Shown here: piece after piece, positions 25,301 to 37,707 of the stretch
Layout of the letters: every line of letters begins with the position of its first letter
Numbering within the stretch: the first letter of the stretch is position 1
NCBI GenBank assembly: GCA_011009095.1
Contig: VTPC01091225.1
Span: 36,354 to 100,353 of the forward strand
From: Ignelater luminosus
Lineage: Eukaryota; Arthropoda; Insecta; Coleoptera; Elateridae
DNA: 64,000 bases
Direction of reading: 5' to 3'
Program-made: the position numbers and the translations under genes
The notes under the pieces: model-generated
What the model was told of the DNA's origin: nothing
The model's input: only the letters and a program-made list of their open reading frames with translations
The model's database searches: none

Positions 25301-26219
25301 ACTTGTTGCTCAAAATATAGTTGGCAACAATTTTGGAAATAAATTTCCATTATAGAGGTCGGAGAATGAAAGCACCAATTTGAAATAACGAGAATAATGG
25401 AGATTACGATTCTCAGTACATGAAATACTTATTAACATAAAATTCCTTTCAGTTTCAGGCCGAAATGTGACTTTTTGGAAAGGAAAGTAAAGGAAAGGTT
25501 ACTCAATTAGTGATCCTTTTCTTCGATATTGATATTTTGTGATCGCAAGGCCTGATGGAGGCACTACGTTTGTATTAGAAATGAAGGACTACAGGTCAAC
25601 AAACAAAGAAATGTCAGCAGTTTCTTTTCTGTGTGTTTTTTTTAATTTTATATCATTACAAAATACAATCTTAATTTTGTACGTCGTCGTTTTGTAACAA
25701 AACGTTACGTCGAAGAGTAACAATTGTTTGTTTTGAGCATCTGTTGCTTTTGAGATGTGGGAGCCAGAATATTCATTGTTTGCTTTTTTCCTTACTTATT
25801 TATTGAGTAAATCTAACCGTAGTTATCTTAACCATCTCAAGATATTGTTGTCATAACCTTAACGTGTCTACTTAAAATTTGCGTGGAAGTAAAATCATTA
25901 AAAGTCGCCACTTTAACTTTTGCAGTTATAGAAATATTTCAAAATGTAAAGAACAACCTCAGACGTGCCAATCTAATTTTATCTGCTTTAATTTGGGAGA
26001 CGTAGATTCTTTAATTGTCTGTAAAATCATGAAGATGAGTTTCTTCTATTGAGCAATTATTATTTCTTTACATTTGTTTGGGGAAAACACATATGTTGAG
26101 AGGATATTAAACTTCTGCGTAGAAAATTTCAAACACAAAGCCATACATAAATACACCCAAGCAAATATGTGCCGGGTGGAACAATCAATAATGGATTACT
26201 TTTTGGTTTTTAAAAATAT
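22357..26219. other. No gene seen; AT-rich spacer
   Basis: No convincing coding frame. A G+C-richer patch at about 23700-23870 and a tRNA B-box-like string (ggttccaatctcg, about 24244) near 24180-24310 hint at an old tRNA-derived SINE, but no A box or ends could be fixed. Confidence 0.45.
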
Positions 26220-28030
26220 ATGGAAAAAGTAGAAAACATAAAAGTTAGGAGAGCGGCGGAGATCGATAGCGCCCACTACTCGGTACTTATGAAGTGGGAA
26301 AAAGCAACAAAGCAAAGAATAAAAGAAACAGTAAACAGAGTAGTAAGATGCTGTAAACTGAAAGAGACAGAAGTTAAGGATAAATATCAAAAAAGACATA
26401 ACGATACTTGAAACAATAGAGCAAGTATGGGCAAAGGTTAACGAGGCAATACTGACGGCAAGTGAAAAACTGTGCGGGACAATAAAGATCATAAACAAAG
26501 AATGCAAAAGGACACAAGGGTAAGACGAAGCGATAAACAAGTCAATTATGGAAGAGAAAAAAAGAAAAATAGAAGACCTACCTAAACAAGGAAACACAAC
26601 AAGATCACGAAACGTATAAAAGAGAAGGGAAAGTAGTTACTTACAATTAGTAAAAGAAGGAAAGCAAAAAGCGTGGATAGATTTTGGAAAAAAAATGAAA
26701 AACGTATACAATGAAAACCAGAAATTATTCTTTGCGGTTCTGGAAAATTAGAGAAGTAATTATGAAAAGGTGGAGGCAATACTTTAAAAATCTATTAGAA
26801 GGAAATGATATAACAACTGCAATAAATAATGAGAGCAATACACCAAGAAAAAAGGACAAGGCCTAGCACCAGAAGATTGGCAAATAGGCATCATTATACC
26901 CATTTATAAGAATGGAGACACAAGAGATTCCAGTAATTTTAGAGGAGATACATTGTTCAGCACAGTTGGTAAACTGCATGCCAAAATAAGGAAAAAGGTA
27001 AAGGGAAATACTAGAGAAAACGTTGGAAGACCTACAATATGGTTTTTGACCAAACAAGGGGGTAACAGATGACAATTTTATAATTATAAGAGAAGTGCAC
27101 TTATGTGTCATTGACCTAGAAAAGGCATTTAATAGAGAAGATAGAGAAGACATTTGGAAAATACTAAAGGAAAGAGAAATAAATGGAATAAAATGTTTTT
27201 ACAGGAAAACCACAAACTTCGTAAAAGCAAGACACGAAAAATTGCAACGACTTGAAACAACTAAAGGGGTTAACAGGGCACTCTTAGATGATGGTATAAA
27301 GGAAGCTAAAAAACAAATAAAACAGTATAGAGTAGGATTCTGAAACATGGAAGAGGTAAAACTAACAAGAGACAGCATACGCTGATGATATGATGTTAAT
27401 CGCAAGCAACGAGAAAATAATGAATGAAAATTTGAGGCTATACAATAAAAGTCTAGAGAGAATAAATATGAAAATAAACGAAGACAATGATTATAAGTTT
27501 CCGAAGACAAATAACGTCAGATACATTTACGACCAAAAAAAGCTACAACAGCTGGACGGTTTTAGATACCTAGACACAATGATGACAAAGGGCGGAAGAT
27601 TAGACGAGGAAATCAAAGCAAGAACAAGAGCAGCTGGAAGACTTTTCAATAACATCAAGAATACCCTTTTAGTCAGAAAAAGAGATACCGAAACAACAAA
27701 AACGCAAATTTTTAAAAGATTAGTGACACCAATCCTAACATATGAATCTGAAATGTGTACAACAATACGAAACCAAAGAAATAAGTGACAAAGTTCCAAA
27801 ATGAAATTTCTCAGAAAAATAGAACCATTGGGCAAACAAATCTTGACAGAGTAAGAAATGACATAATAAGAGGAAATCGTAAGATCAAGCCAATACGAAC
27901 CACAATAGGAGAGGGACAATTGAGGTGGATAGGACACGTTAAGCGAATGAAAGGTAATAGAACAGTAAGAAAGGTTTACGAAGCACGAGCAGTTCAGTTT
28001 CAGTTTCAAATATGGAACACAAAAGGCAGA
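26220..28030 (+). mobile_element. LINE fragment: connector, RT and C-terminus
   Basis: Plus-strand frames read as a decayed non-LTR retrotransposon. There is a charged connector (26220-26411 and on), the RT entry traces WQIGIIIPI/YKNGDTRD (26875-26940), DLEKAFNRED (27107-27136) and YADDMMLIAS (27378-27407, catalytic box intact). Then come MTKGGRLDEEIKARTRAAGR (about 27580-27640), PILTYESEMCT and LRWIGHVKRMKGN (27920-27960). The endonuclease is absent, so this copy is 5'-truncated. It resembles the inner LINE at 567-3892 in its C-terminal motifs and may belong to the same broad group. Confidence 0.8.
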
Positions 28031-29269
28031 AAAGGTATTTCACAACATAATGGAAAAATACGCTATTTTCTAATTTGGTTATTGGAAATTTTGTAAATCT
28101 TATATCTCTGGGAAGCTTTAAACACAGTTATTTTGTGGTACCAAAATCAAGTAGGCGTCAGTAGGCGCTCTTTTTAAAGAACTCCTAGTTACGCTTTCTC
28201 TAAGATGGAAAACAGGAAATATTGGCAACGACATCGACAGTTCTGTTACATTCAGTCTCCTATTTCTTCGCGTTTAAAGAGATTTCTTTTGCGAATATCT
28301 AGTTATAATCAGTAATCCTACTTCCAAATATACTGAACCTCACATTTCCTAATGTTTAAAAGATTCATTTCTTAAGTGTGTCGGGTTAGAAATAAGAATA
28401 GTGACAGTGAGAAAAAAATAAATAATCATTAAAGTTGATCGGTTGCACGCCGTACACTCTTTATATGCTCTTTATACCCAGCAGCCAACGGCACACATCC
28501 TGACGGAATTTAAGATGGACTAGCAATCCTCACTTCTCTAGTTGGAGTTTAAATGTTCTGATTGCATATTATCCAATCTAATTGTAAAATTAAATAAAAG
28601 TAGGTAAAATCTGAGAGAGGTAATCAGGTTGTTCTTTTATTTTACATATTTCATAAAGCTACATCAATAAAAAGTGATATAAAACACTTAATAGGTAGAA
28701 TTAAAATCATGAGGGGAGGTGTTAGCCGACCTTGATTCTCTCGGGATATGCGTGGATCCACGCTACCGAGTACAGAGGATATACGGTGCGTTACCACTTT
28801 TTCCCGGACTATTTTAGAAAAAGCTGTCTGGTAACTTTTTTGATATAACCACTTTTTGAAAGTTAAGTAGATTTTAATCTTCTTTTCCATTATTTTATTG
28901 TATCCTTCCCGTATTTTGCCTAGAAATCTAATCGTGCTAGAAAAGTTCCTGTCAAATGCTTTCGTCGACACCTTTTTTTTATTAGGGTAGATCATGATAT
29001 TTTTTGCTAAGTTTTTGCTAATACGTATATTTAATTATGTAAAACTTGACGGTGTACAATTTCTGAATAGAAAAGATAAACCATGTTGCCAAAAGTATCT
29101 ATTTTACAAAACTAGGATTAACTAGAAATAATGTGACGATCTCAAATCAAGTACGTTTTAAGGATATTTTCCTAATTAACAGTCATGGCAACGCTGTCAT
29201 TTCTAACCTAAATATAAAATTATTGTTATTTAAAAAAATTAAGTAGTTTTCAGTAGTTAACGTTAGGTG
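28031..29269. other. No recognised gene; one orphan 114-codon frame
   Basis: The minus-strand frame at 28651-28995 encodes 114 residues rich in Lys, Arg, Ile and Phe (starts MIYPNKKKVSTKAFDRNF). I do not recognise it. It has no neighbouring exon signals I can support and may be a transposon fragment or chance. Confidence 0.35.
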
Positions 29270-29900
29270 GTATGGAAGAACTAACCATTTTATTTCCTAC
29301 TATTCCCGCCTATACGTTTACCGAAAAGCGAACCTGGAAATTGCCTTCCCGAAAGACGTGACGATTATCATGTGCCCACATGTGTTCGTTATGGACATTA
29401 AAAATAGCATTTCTTGTAAATGTAGACTTATCCGTCCACAGCATGTCACCTACAAAGGCAGGGTATGTTCTGTGTTGATCGAGGAACTATTCCCAAAAGG
29501 TCACATGGTCTTCTATATCTGCCTCCATGCTGAACTCGAGTATTGTGATAGGAATGGAGCCCATCTTCTTTCAAAATTCTGTAGATAGTTGTTTTTGATG
29601 CTGGTCGTTTCCTGCAATATTTAGAACGTCTTCTTTTAAATCGGCATTTCTTACTGTTCGAGGTCTACCTCCATTTAAATTAAGAACTGGCGGCATAATA
29701 TCTCCAGATTCTCGAAGCCTTTGGTGTGCCTTTCGAGCAACATTATGACTTGGATAGCATCTATTTGGAAAACGTTTTGCATGAAGTCTGGCAGCTTCAT
29801 TGTAATTTCGGTAATTGTTTGATATAGCTACCCCTAGGAAAACTACGTTTTGAGAGCAAATGTTTGGTATCAGCAGGTAGAGAGTTACTCACAACTAGGT
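29270..29900 (-). mobile_element. Tc1/mariner-superfamily transposase pseudogene (DUF4817 type)
   Basis: From high to low coordinates the minus strand gives RFPNRYHPSHNVARKAHQRL with RESGDIMPP (about 29700-29790) and NGGRPRTVRNADLKEDVLNI (about 29620-29690). These form the DUF4817 and HTH N-terminal part of an insect Tc1-like family. Then MLWTDKSTFTRNAIFNVHN and HMWAHDN (about 29370-29440) cover the first catalytic Asp (WTDES/FTDE in relatives, here TDKS). The DNA ends soon after, so the second and third acidic residues are lost. Two or more frameshifts are present. Confidence 0.75.
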
Positions 29901-31310
29901 GGCCGGAAGTAAAAAAAATTAATCCGATCTTGATAAAACTGACACGATGTTTAAGCACATCTGAAGTTATGTTGCACGATAGAAACAATGAAGTTGGCAA
30001 CTAAATCAGCTGCTGCACACACTACCAACCCCCTACTGCAACATGGCACCCGTATAAGAATTCCACCCCAATCTTGCGGAAGGCCCAATTGAATGAATTA
30101 ATTCCCTCATGCTTGCGCGAGGTCAATGTTCCCCAGGTGATTTAGGAAAATTGGGTTGTGGTACTGTTGGTTGGTACGCTCTGGGAGAGTAGCAGGAACG
30201 TAGTCGCGATATTATAGTGTCATGGCAGTCGTTTTGCTAGTGAACTGTCAAGATCGTCGATTTTCGAAGTTTTTTTAAAGATTTTCTAAGTGTTTGGCAT
30301 CGGAGAATCCTTCCGCAGATGTCTTGATTCTCTGAATGATATACATGCATTGGTAAGGTTAGATTCGTACTGGACAACTTTAATTCTAAGGGTAGCTGTA
30401 TCGAACTGTTATCGAAAAACCAAACTATAAAACTGAAATACAAAAGTTAGCATTGATACATACCAAAAAGAAGAACGGGAAACCACGAATCAATAAATAG
30501 GAACAGAATGCAATAAAAATTTTAACAAAACCTCAACAAATAGTACAAGAACCAAGCAACGGAAACGGATTAGGAAATATTTAAGGAACAATTCAACAAC
30601 AAACAGCAAATACATAATGTGCAGAAAAATTCAAACTACAAAATGCATGTGTAACACCAGCTAACCACAAATGTCAAAATGTGACGGATGAATGATGATG
30701 TAAACAATTTATTAGTTTCAGTAGTGGTTTCAGTAAACAGGGTTTGCGTGATATCCCGCATCTATGTTTACTACAACTTTTATTTTTAACACCCTCTCTA
30801 AAAAACAAGTTAATGGTTAATGCACTTACAGTAGTAATCTTGTCTTCTAATAAGTTACCTACCGAATTGGTAAATATTTCGTTAGATTGAATTGCCTGAT
30901 GTCTTATAATTTAATGTTAAAGGCGTTAACTTTTTAACTAATAGACAAAGGAGAATTCTAGTTTCAGATTTGCGTTCAGGGCTCATAAAAGAAGACGTCT
31001 ACCTGAAGCTTTGAATGCAGTTTAGGGACACCCTGTATAAATAACAAATTTTTAGGTCTGTTTTGGAGTTCGAGAAAGGCTCTCGGGACTGTCTACTTTT
31101 TAATTAGAGCAAATCTTGTCACCCTACCGCCAACCCTAATTATTACGCATTACATTTAGAACTAGCGAATCTTATCTTCCGCTTCTTCCTTTCCTTCTTT
31201 ATTGTTTAACCTTCTTATTGGAAAGTAAACTCGAAAGCTAAGCGGTACCATTCCTTCCTTTAACTATCTAAAACAGCAAAGTAGAAAGAATAGGATAGGC
31301 TTCGCCCTCC
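29901..31310. other. No gene seen; one transposon-end-like motif
   Basis: No coding frame. At 31025-31039 the string gggacaccctgtata matches the tatacagggtgtccc ends common on insect Tc1-like and other DNA transposons, but no partner end was found in the window. Confidence 0.45.
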
Positions 31311-31346
31311 AGCAGCTCACGTGCGGTATGGAGTTCACGTTGGGCT
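31311..31346 (+). other. Strong hairpin in a G+C-rich patch
   Basis: AGCTC-ACGTG (31314-31323) pairs with CACGT-GGGCT (31336-31346) with a single bulged T at 31341 and a 12-base loop cggtatggagtt. A 10-bp stem of this GC content stands out from the AT-rich surroundings. The stem-bulge-stem plan is loosely like group II intron domain V, but the fit is poor and nothing else of an intron is visible. Confidence 0.5.
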
Positions 31347-33269
31347 CTTTTCTTCTTTAACCTTGTTATGGTAGCTTAAAGTAGGAACTTTCTAAAACTT
31401 ACGGAATCGATACTGCTACCACTGAAATTTTATAATGTAACTACTAAATCCTTTTAGTATATTTTTACTAATATCTAATAGCTCACCTCATGCTTGATTC
31501 TATATGATGTTGTCTTCTGCTTACTTGGAAGCTTTATCTGTAATCTATAACATAGATTGAATTTTAGCTTGCCTACTTACCACATTTGCCTCCACCCCAA
31601 TTTGCTATTTCAATGATATACTTTCAAGTTTAATTTTAACATTTCTGAAGAATTTCTTAAGGTCTTTTCTCTGTATCTTCCAGCATACAAACTTTAATTC
31701 TTTGCGGTTTCTGTGTTCTCCCAGCTTTCAATATTGCTTATACTATTCGAGTCGATCGCCAAGGAAAAGTGGTGATATGTAACGGATTTCTCCCGAGGCT
31801 GCCACTACCAAGCTGCCAATGCTGAAAAGTCACTTTTTAGACGATTCTAAAGTCTAATTACGGCTCAATGTTTGTAACTAAGTATACATAGTAAGTAAAA
31901 CTGTTTCTTTCAAATTCTCTCACTTACTATTTTCCATCTTTTACATTTTTTGTTTTGGTTGAGGCTGCATATGAATGGCCTGTATACTACAAGGACGAAG
32001 ACAAATTGATTATTTGAAAAAGGCAGTTAAATTGACTGAACGAAGGAAGATGGATTTTTTATGTCTCCTTCACGTCCTATTTGATGAAGACGTAGACATC
32101 CCCTTTCATATTTTCGTAAGCACCATACAAGGCTGAAGAAATTGGTAGTCTGTTACGACCATTCTGTATGATGATGATGATGATGATGATGTTAACCTCG
32201 AAGGAAAAGCCGTTGCTTAACCACAACATTACGGGAATTAATTTTTTGTATTGTTGCTGGAATTAGTGGCATTACTTTGATATTAGCCGTGATATTATAT
32301 GTATTATGTAGTTGAATATTTGACATTAATGTAGTTCCTGCGATATTACTACCCTCTCTTAGCCTACTCAAGAACTGAACTAAGTAAAAACAAGGGTCAA
32401 GTTTCTCCTTCCATTAACCTTGCCTTTGCCATCTATTAACTTACTAAGTAAATCTAAATACGACTTGGATCGCATTTCGTCTTTCATTAACCATCTTAAG
32501 ATGTCTAATTACGAGTTTCACCCTTCAGCAACCGGTGGTACTCAAGGTACCAACAAAGGTTTGTCTAGATACAAGCAGCCGTTCCTGAGATATAAGGTGT
32601 GTAGTATCTATTAAACGAGCAAAATGCTATTGTTGGTTCATAGATTATTTCAGTCTATCCTCCTCCACTACCAACGGAGAAAGTTCTAAATGATAATCTT
32701 ACCGTTCTCTAATAGCAGAAAATTTTTTCAGAAGATACAAGACAATTGGGTGTGTAAAATACCCTTTGCAGAAAAAAATTTCGTACGTAATAGAATTCTT
32801 GTGCGCAGGTCGATCAAAACGTACAAAAATAGCAATGCTCTAAATTGATATACCAAGCAGAAGAACACCTTGTATTCAGGTCGAAAACAGCGTGGGAAAG
32901 CAAAGAATAATACTTTACATTGGTGTGCCAAAGTGCATTTAGGTCGAACACTACTAGAAAAAGAGGACTGGCTTACGCGATTAAAGGCATTTTTGTGGTA
33001 TTACTGTCATTATTGAAATCAGTATACAAATTCTTAGTCAGTGATTTACCCCTAGTGATATCTCTTGCACTCTACATTTTCGATAGCTCGTCAAATCGAG
33101 TGAAGCGTCATATATTTACTTAAGATGTGTTTCTTTCATTGACTTCTCATAATGATTGTATTTTAATTCATGAATCGCATTCCACAGGTTTCGAATTATT
33201 AACTGGTTATGCTTGGCATATTTCCAGCTTATCAAGATTTTGAAAGATCAGTAGTATCTGAAGTGTCGA
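31347..33269. other. No gene seen
   Basis: No supportable coding frame. It contains a trinucleotide microsatellite at 32168-32191. Confidence 0.45.
32168..32191. repeat. (ATG)8 microsatellite
   Basis: Eight perfect copies of ATG are visible. There is no surrounding frame that would make them coding. Confidence 0.95.
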
Positions 33270-33970
33270 GTATCAGTATCTGAAGTTTGAGTATCTGATT
33301 AACTTACTTCCTAGATCACCATTGTTTATTGTACAGTTTATTTTAGTTTCTGGTACTGTAGCACTACAAGGATTTGTCTGAATTTTACGTTTCTTGATGT
33401 ATGACCAAAACCACGTTTGCCCAATGCAAAAAGAAAAAACGCCATCTTGGATTTTTACGTTTGTGAGTGTAATGGGATGTAATGCGATATCAAGTTCTAA
33501 AATGTCTGTTATGTATCGTTCAGAAGTCAGGCGTCTACCATCAATAATAAAAAGCTCCTTGCGAGCTGTTAAGATATTCCACCCCATACCATCACTGTGG
33601 TTTCTTGAATGTTACAAGCGGAATGTCTTTCGTTTGGCCTTCTGTACAACCTTGTCTCATCTGTAAAAAACAGCTGCTTTCAATCATGGATTTTTCAAAT
33701 CAGATGCCTCCTTGCAAAAGCCACTCTGTTTCTTCGGTGGTTTGCAGATAATCTGGGACCAGTAGCTACTGCCCTGGTCGTAGATTTTGAGCACGCAGTC
33801 TTCTTATGGTATTTTGGCTAACAGCAGTGCCATGAACCTCACTTAGTTGCATTTGGAAAAGTGCAATAGTGAACCGTTTCCTAAGTGCTTGAAGCAATAA
33901 AAATCGGCCCTTCACGGTATTTGTAGCTCGTGACCTGTCTTAGCTACATCATCTAGCGTAATCATTGATC
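33270..33970 (-). mobile_element. Tc1-like transposase pseudogene
   Basis: On the minus strand, high to low: SRATNTVKGRFLLLQALRKR followed by LSEVHGTAVSQNTIRRLRAQ (about 33800-33950), the second HTH of a Tc1-like transposase. Then YGVEYLNSS/ITARKELFIIDGRRLTSERY (33500-33590) and YITDILELDIALHPITL, the block around the second catalytic Asp (WGGIS...LTAQRYIDEIL in relatives). The first Asp block survives only as traces near 33700. Stops and shifts are frequent. It is a different family from the element at 29270-29900. Confidence 0.7.
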
Positions 33971-35223
33971 TCTAGAAACCTCTGCAGAACCCTATCTACA
34001 ATTAGGATGACAATTCAGTTTTAAAATTAGTGTTTTATTAATAATACAACATAAACAGTTTCATTTGGTACAAATAAACCTGGTAGTGCAATTCGTTCAA
34101 GCGCTACACCCAGAAACAGAAACATCTCAAGCTGACGTTTCCCCAAAACGGATATTTTGGATCTTTTGAGAATCTTCACTAATTACCAGCTGGTTTTTCC
34201 AAATGTTCGGATCAAAGCCTAATTGCACTGGACTAATTGTCGTTCTTCTAAAAAAGAAATCGTGATAGCATCAATTCTAGCTATTCATCAGGACTCTGAT
34301 ACAACCGAAAGGGCTTGAATCCATCCATTAAATCTAATGGTGGAAACCTGGAAGTTGATTTAGCCGTTTCCATTAGTATCATATTGTTATGAATTATCTT
34401 TGAAGGGGTGATGTATAGGAACCGACGTTAAACGTCAGTCATAGAAAGCGATACCTTTTACTAACCCCAAAGACCATATTAGCAGATTGGGTAGGTAACC
34501 AGCAGTTTTAATCCAAATTCTTTTTTAGGAAATTAATTATAGTTGATGAAAATTACTTTTTGCCATTGTTGTTGTAAGTTAGTTTGCTCTTGCACATTGA
34601 AATTAAAAACTCCAGAAATTATTGTAACTCAATTTTATTATTCCTGATTATTAAAGTTACTCACACAAAAATTAGAAGTAACAATAAATAGATACTATCA
34701 GTAATCGAAGTATTTCTAATTGATTAACCATTGTATTGTAATACCTTAACAAGGTTAATTAGGCAAATACATTTAAAAAAAATTAAATTACTACAATGTA
34801 TAAAAATTCTTTCTTTAGAAAATAATAAAAAGGTACAAAAAAACGATTCTAATAAAAATGTATAAACTACTACAAATAACAGGTCTTCTTAACAACATTA
34901 TTCATTTGAGTCACCTTGAAAACTCCAAACAGAGATAATTATTATCTTTGAAAACATTACGTTTATACCTGTAGAATAGAGTTTCCTCCTTTATTTATTT
35001 CTATATTTAGCGATTTGGTCAGTAGCAACTCGAACAGCTTTACTAATACCACTACTAATGCGATTAACCAATGTTTAGAACTTAAAGCAGATTAAATTGC
35101 TAGCATGTGGAAATGTCTTTATATAGAATTACTACTGCATTATTTTTCTATCACAGTTATTAAATATCAAGCTCGATTAAACAAAGCCTCCGATTAATTT
35201 ATTTTCTCTTCTTTTTGTTTCAG
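33971..35223. other. Non-coding sequence upstream of the wge-like exon
   Basis: AT-rich, no coding frame. It ends in a pyrimidine-rich 3' splice site (attttctcttctttttgtttcag, last base 35223), so at least the right part is intron and the gene has one or more exons further upstream. Confidence 0.6.
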
Positions 35224-35327
35224 GAAACACGTTCGATTCTCCGTACATCCTAAATCTTTCATAAGTTAATTTGGTGCGTGCTAAAATCCTATTAAGTGAA
35301 TAAAGATGGGTGAAACAAAACTTCTAC
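35224..35327 (+). other. wge: 5' untranslated part of the large wge-like exon, with uORF
   Basis: The exon starts after the acceptor at 35221-35223. All three frames contain stops before 35304, so an upstream coding exon cannot read through and translation must begin inside this exon. A short upstream ORF (ATG at 35306, stop TAA at 35345-35347, 13 codons) overlaps the first main-frame ATG at 35328 and ends two bases before the next in-frame ATG at 35349. Confidence 0.6.
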
Positions 35328-37613
35328 ATGACAAAATATCTAGGTAAAATGCGTATGCCCGTTGAGAAAATCTCCAAACAATCTAAAAAAGAATCTAAAA
35401 TGAAAAGTTTACCTCCGAAAAAGCGAAAAGTCGGCGCTGCGAAAGCCATGGATGATTCCATTTCAGAGACTATTTCTTTCGTGATTAAAGGTCATCTGAC
35501 GCCTTTGAAGTCTACCGTTTTGGCTAAAAAAACGAATGTGGGTAAGAAAAAATTAAAAACCCGTTCTAAAGATAAGGCTGTTAAAAAATCGCAACCATCT
35601 AGGAAAACTCCCCAAGTGGAAGAGGACGATCCTCCTAAACCGATGAAACCTGCTAAAGTCGTTAAGAAGACAGCGAAGAAATCTGAAGGTAACATCAAAA
35701 TTAAGAAAACCGTTGCGAAAAATATAAAAAATCAGACTGCCGTACGGAAATCGCCCAAGAGAAATGTAGCAGATGTTATAAATTCCCTGGTTTTACCAGA
35801 TGCACAAAAGGGAGACATCGGCAAATCTTCACTAATAAATCATGCAGCTAACAAACTTAAAAATGAGATTTCGGAGAAACCTCCTAAAAAGAATGTTAAG
35901 GAAAGCAAACAAATAACAAAAGCGAAAACTGAAACTGTCGAGTCGAAAAAGCAAACAAAGAATTACGTCATTAAGCGACGAAAGTCGCCATCGAAATCGG
36001 AAATAATCGAAAAAGACAAACAGATTAAAGAGAAAAAGGCGGATGTTGGTGGAAAGAAAATTAAAAAATCTGTAGAGCTTAAAATGAAAAATAGCAGCCC
36101 TAATTGTCCACAGCAGCAAGACAATAAAAACACATTAATAAAACCGAAATCCACCATAACCACCACTAAAGTAAAACAAGATGTTAAGGACAAACCAAAG
36201 AAAAGTCGTGTCAGCTCGACCGAGCATAAACAAGTCAAAAAAGACGTTAAAACAGTCACAAGCAAGACGCCAAAGAATAATTTGATTACAGAAGAGGTTA
36301 AACCCATAAAGACGGAGCTTCCCGAGAAAAAGTCGAAGCAAAGTCTTAAAAAACAGACGAAACGAAAAATTAAGAGCGAGGATTCGAGTTTGAGTACGGA
36401 CGACACGTCGTCTACCTCAGATGAAATCACATTGGATGTGTTACGACAGCATCACTCCGAAGAGAGTAAAATAAAATCTGAACCGAGTCCTAAACGTGCC
36501 GAAGAAGGAGCGTCTCCGACTTCCGGAAAAACGCCAACTAAAATCGGACAAGGAAGCGATTCGGAAAGAAAGAACGCGTCGCAAAAGCCTGCAGCTATAA
36601 AACAAAAGTTGGGACGGAAAGCACCAGAAAAGAAAGCGACTGAAGTTAAATCTAAGACGGTGTTAATTAAGAAGGGAATGTTAACTACCGGAAAGAATAA
36701 GGCTAAACGGAAAGAAGATCAACGTTCTCGTAAAATGAAGTTGTTCGGCTTTTGGAATGGCCCTAAGCGACATCGTGTTGCATCCCTCAACGCGCTCGCT
36801 AAAGTCCACTGCCTTTATGAGAACGAAACGCGGGGTGCTTTACTTGACGCAGACCCTACAAAGTCGGAAAGTAATATCGAAAGAAAAATAGAAGCTAAAC
36901 AAGAGGAAATTTTGCCGACGCGTACATTGCGTTCTGCGCCTGGTCTTCGAGGGGCCGGCAAACACTGGGATATGCACGACGAAACGTTCTCGAGCTCCGA
37001 GGACAACGAAAGCCCCGTCGAAAGCCCCAAGAGCGTTACTAAGGAGGAGAAAGTAGAAAAAACCGAAAAGACAGACAAGACCGAGAAACCCGACGTTGAC
37101 AAGAAGCCTGAAAAGAAAAGGACATACACAAAAAGGCGACGTAACCGATGCGAACTCATCATGGATTTGAAAGATATGGTTGTTCGCAAACGCATGGCTA
37201 GTTTAAACGCGTCCGCAATTTTAGCCGCCAGTTATTCCGTTGAAAAGCGTACGGCGAAGAGTCCGAAAAGTGAAGAGACAGATTCTGAGGATTCTGAAGA
37301 GTCTTTCACGCGTGATACAGATAACAAAAAGAAATGCTACGAAGAGGATGTTAAAAAGGAGGAAGATCGTAAAGTTATCGAAGTGCGCGCTACCCCAAAT
37401 AAAAAAGTATCTGTGATTCTAAATCAGGACACCGATGTAACTATAACGGGGGTGTACGTGAATAGCACTACGCGATCGACTCATCATGAGGGTTATTGCA
37501 GTATTGCCGGGATGCAGTACAGAATTTCCGCCAAGAGTCACACGCAAACCGCGTCTACTACGGTTGCCACGGAAACTATCATGCAGTCTGCTGCCAACAT
37601 CGGAGCGGAAAAC
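35328..37613 (+). CDS. wge: winged eye-like nuclear protein, large exon (762 residues)
   Basis: An uninterrupted frame runs from ATG 35328 (MTKYLGKMRMPVEK) to a donor gtaagt at 37614, ending in phase 0. ATG 35349 is an alternative start. Residues 1-460 are Lys/Ser-rich and low in complexity, with many basic clusters suited to a nuclear protein. Conserved blocks follow: LFGFWNGPKRHRVASLNALA then KVHCLYENE (about residues 470-500), RTLRSAPGLRG (about 531-541), RKRMASLNASAILAASY (about 620-636) and, near 690-755, a segment around VTITGVYVNSTTRSTHHEGY. The two ASLNA blocks are characteristic of the winged eye/BAHCC1/TNRC18 family of chromatin proteins, whose C-terminus carries a BAH domain. That domain is not in this exon. 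Drosophila Wge acts in chromatin regulation and disc fate. Family identity is from memory of these motifs; the gene itself is clearly real. Confidence 0.8.
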
Positions 37614-37707
37614 GTAAGTAAATTTTTTATCCTCTATATTTTATTCTTTTTTAATTATTGAATTTCATTTTGAATTCAAAACTAATTTTTTCATTGTTTG
37701 ATTATAG

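Noticed and set aside
26196..28009. Minus-strand hydrophobic frames of 96-160 codons
   Set aside because: Antisense shadows of the plus-strand LINE.
31314..31346. Group II intron domain V
   Set aside because: As an annotation it fails: loop size, the single-base bulge and the absence of other domains do not fit. Kept only as a finding to test.
35492..37195. Minus-strand frames of up to 155 codons within the wge-like exon
   Set aside because: Antisense of Lys- and Ser-rich codons; the plus frame is uninterrupted and carries conserved blocks.
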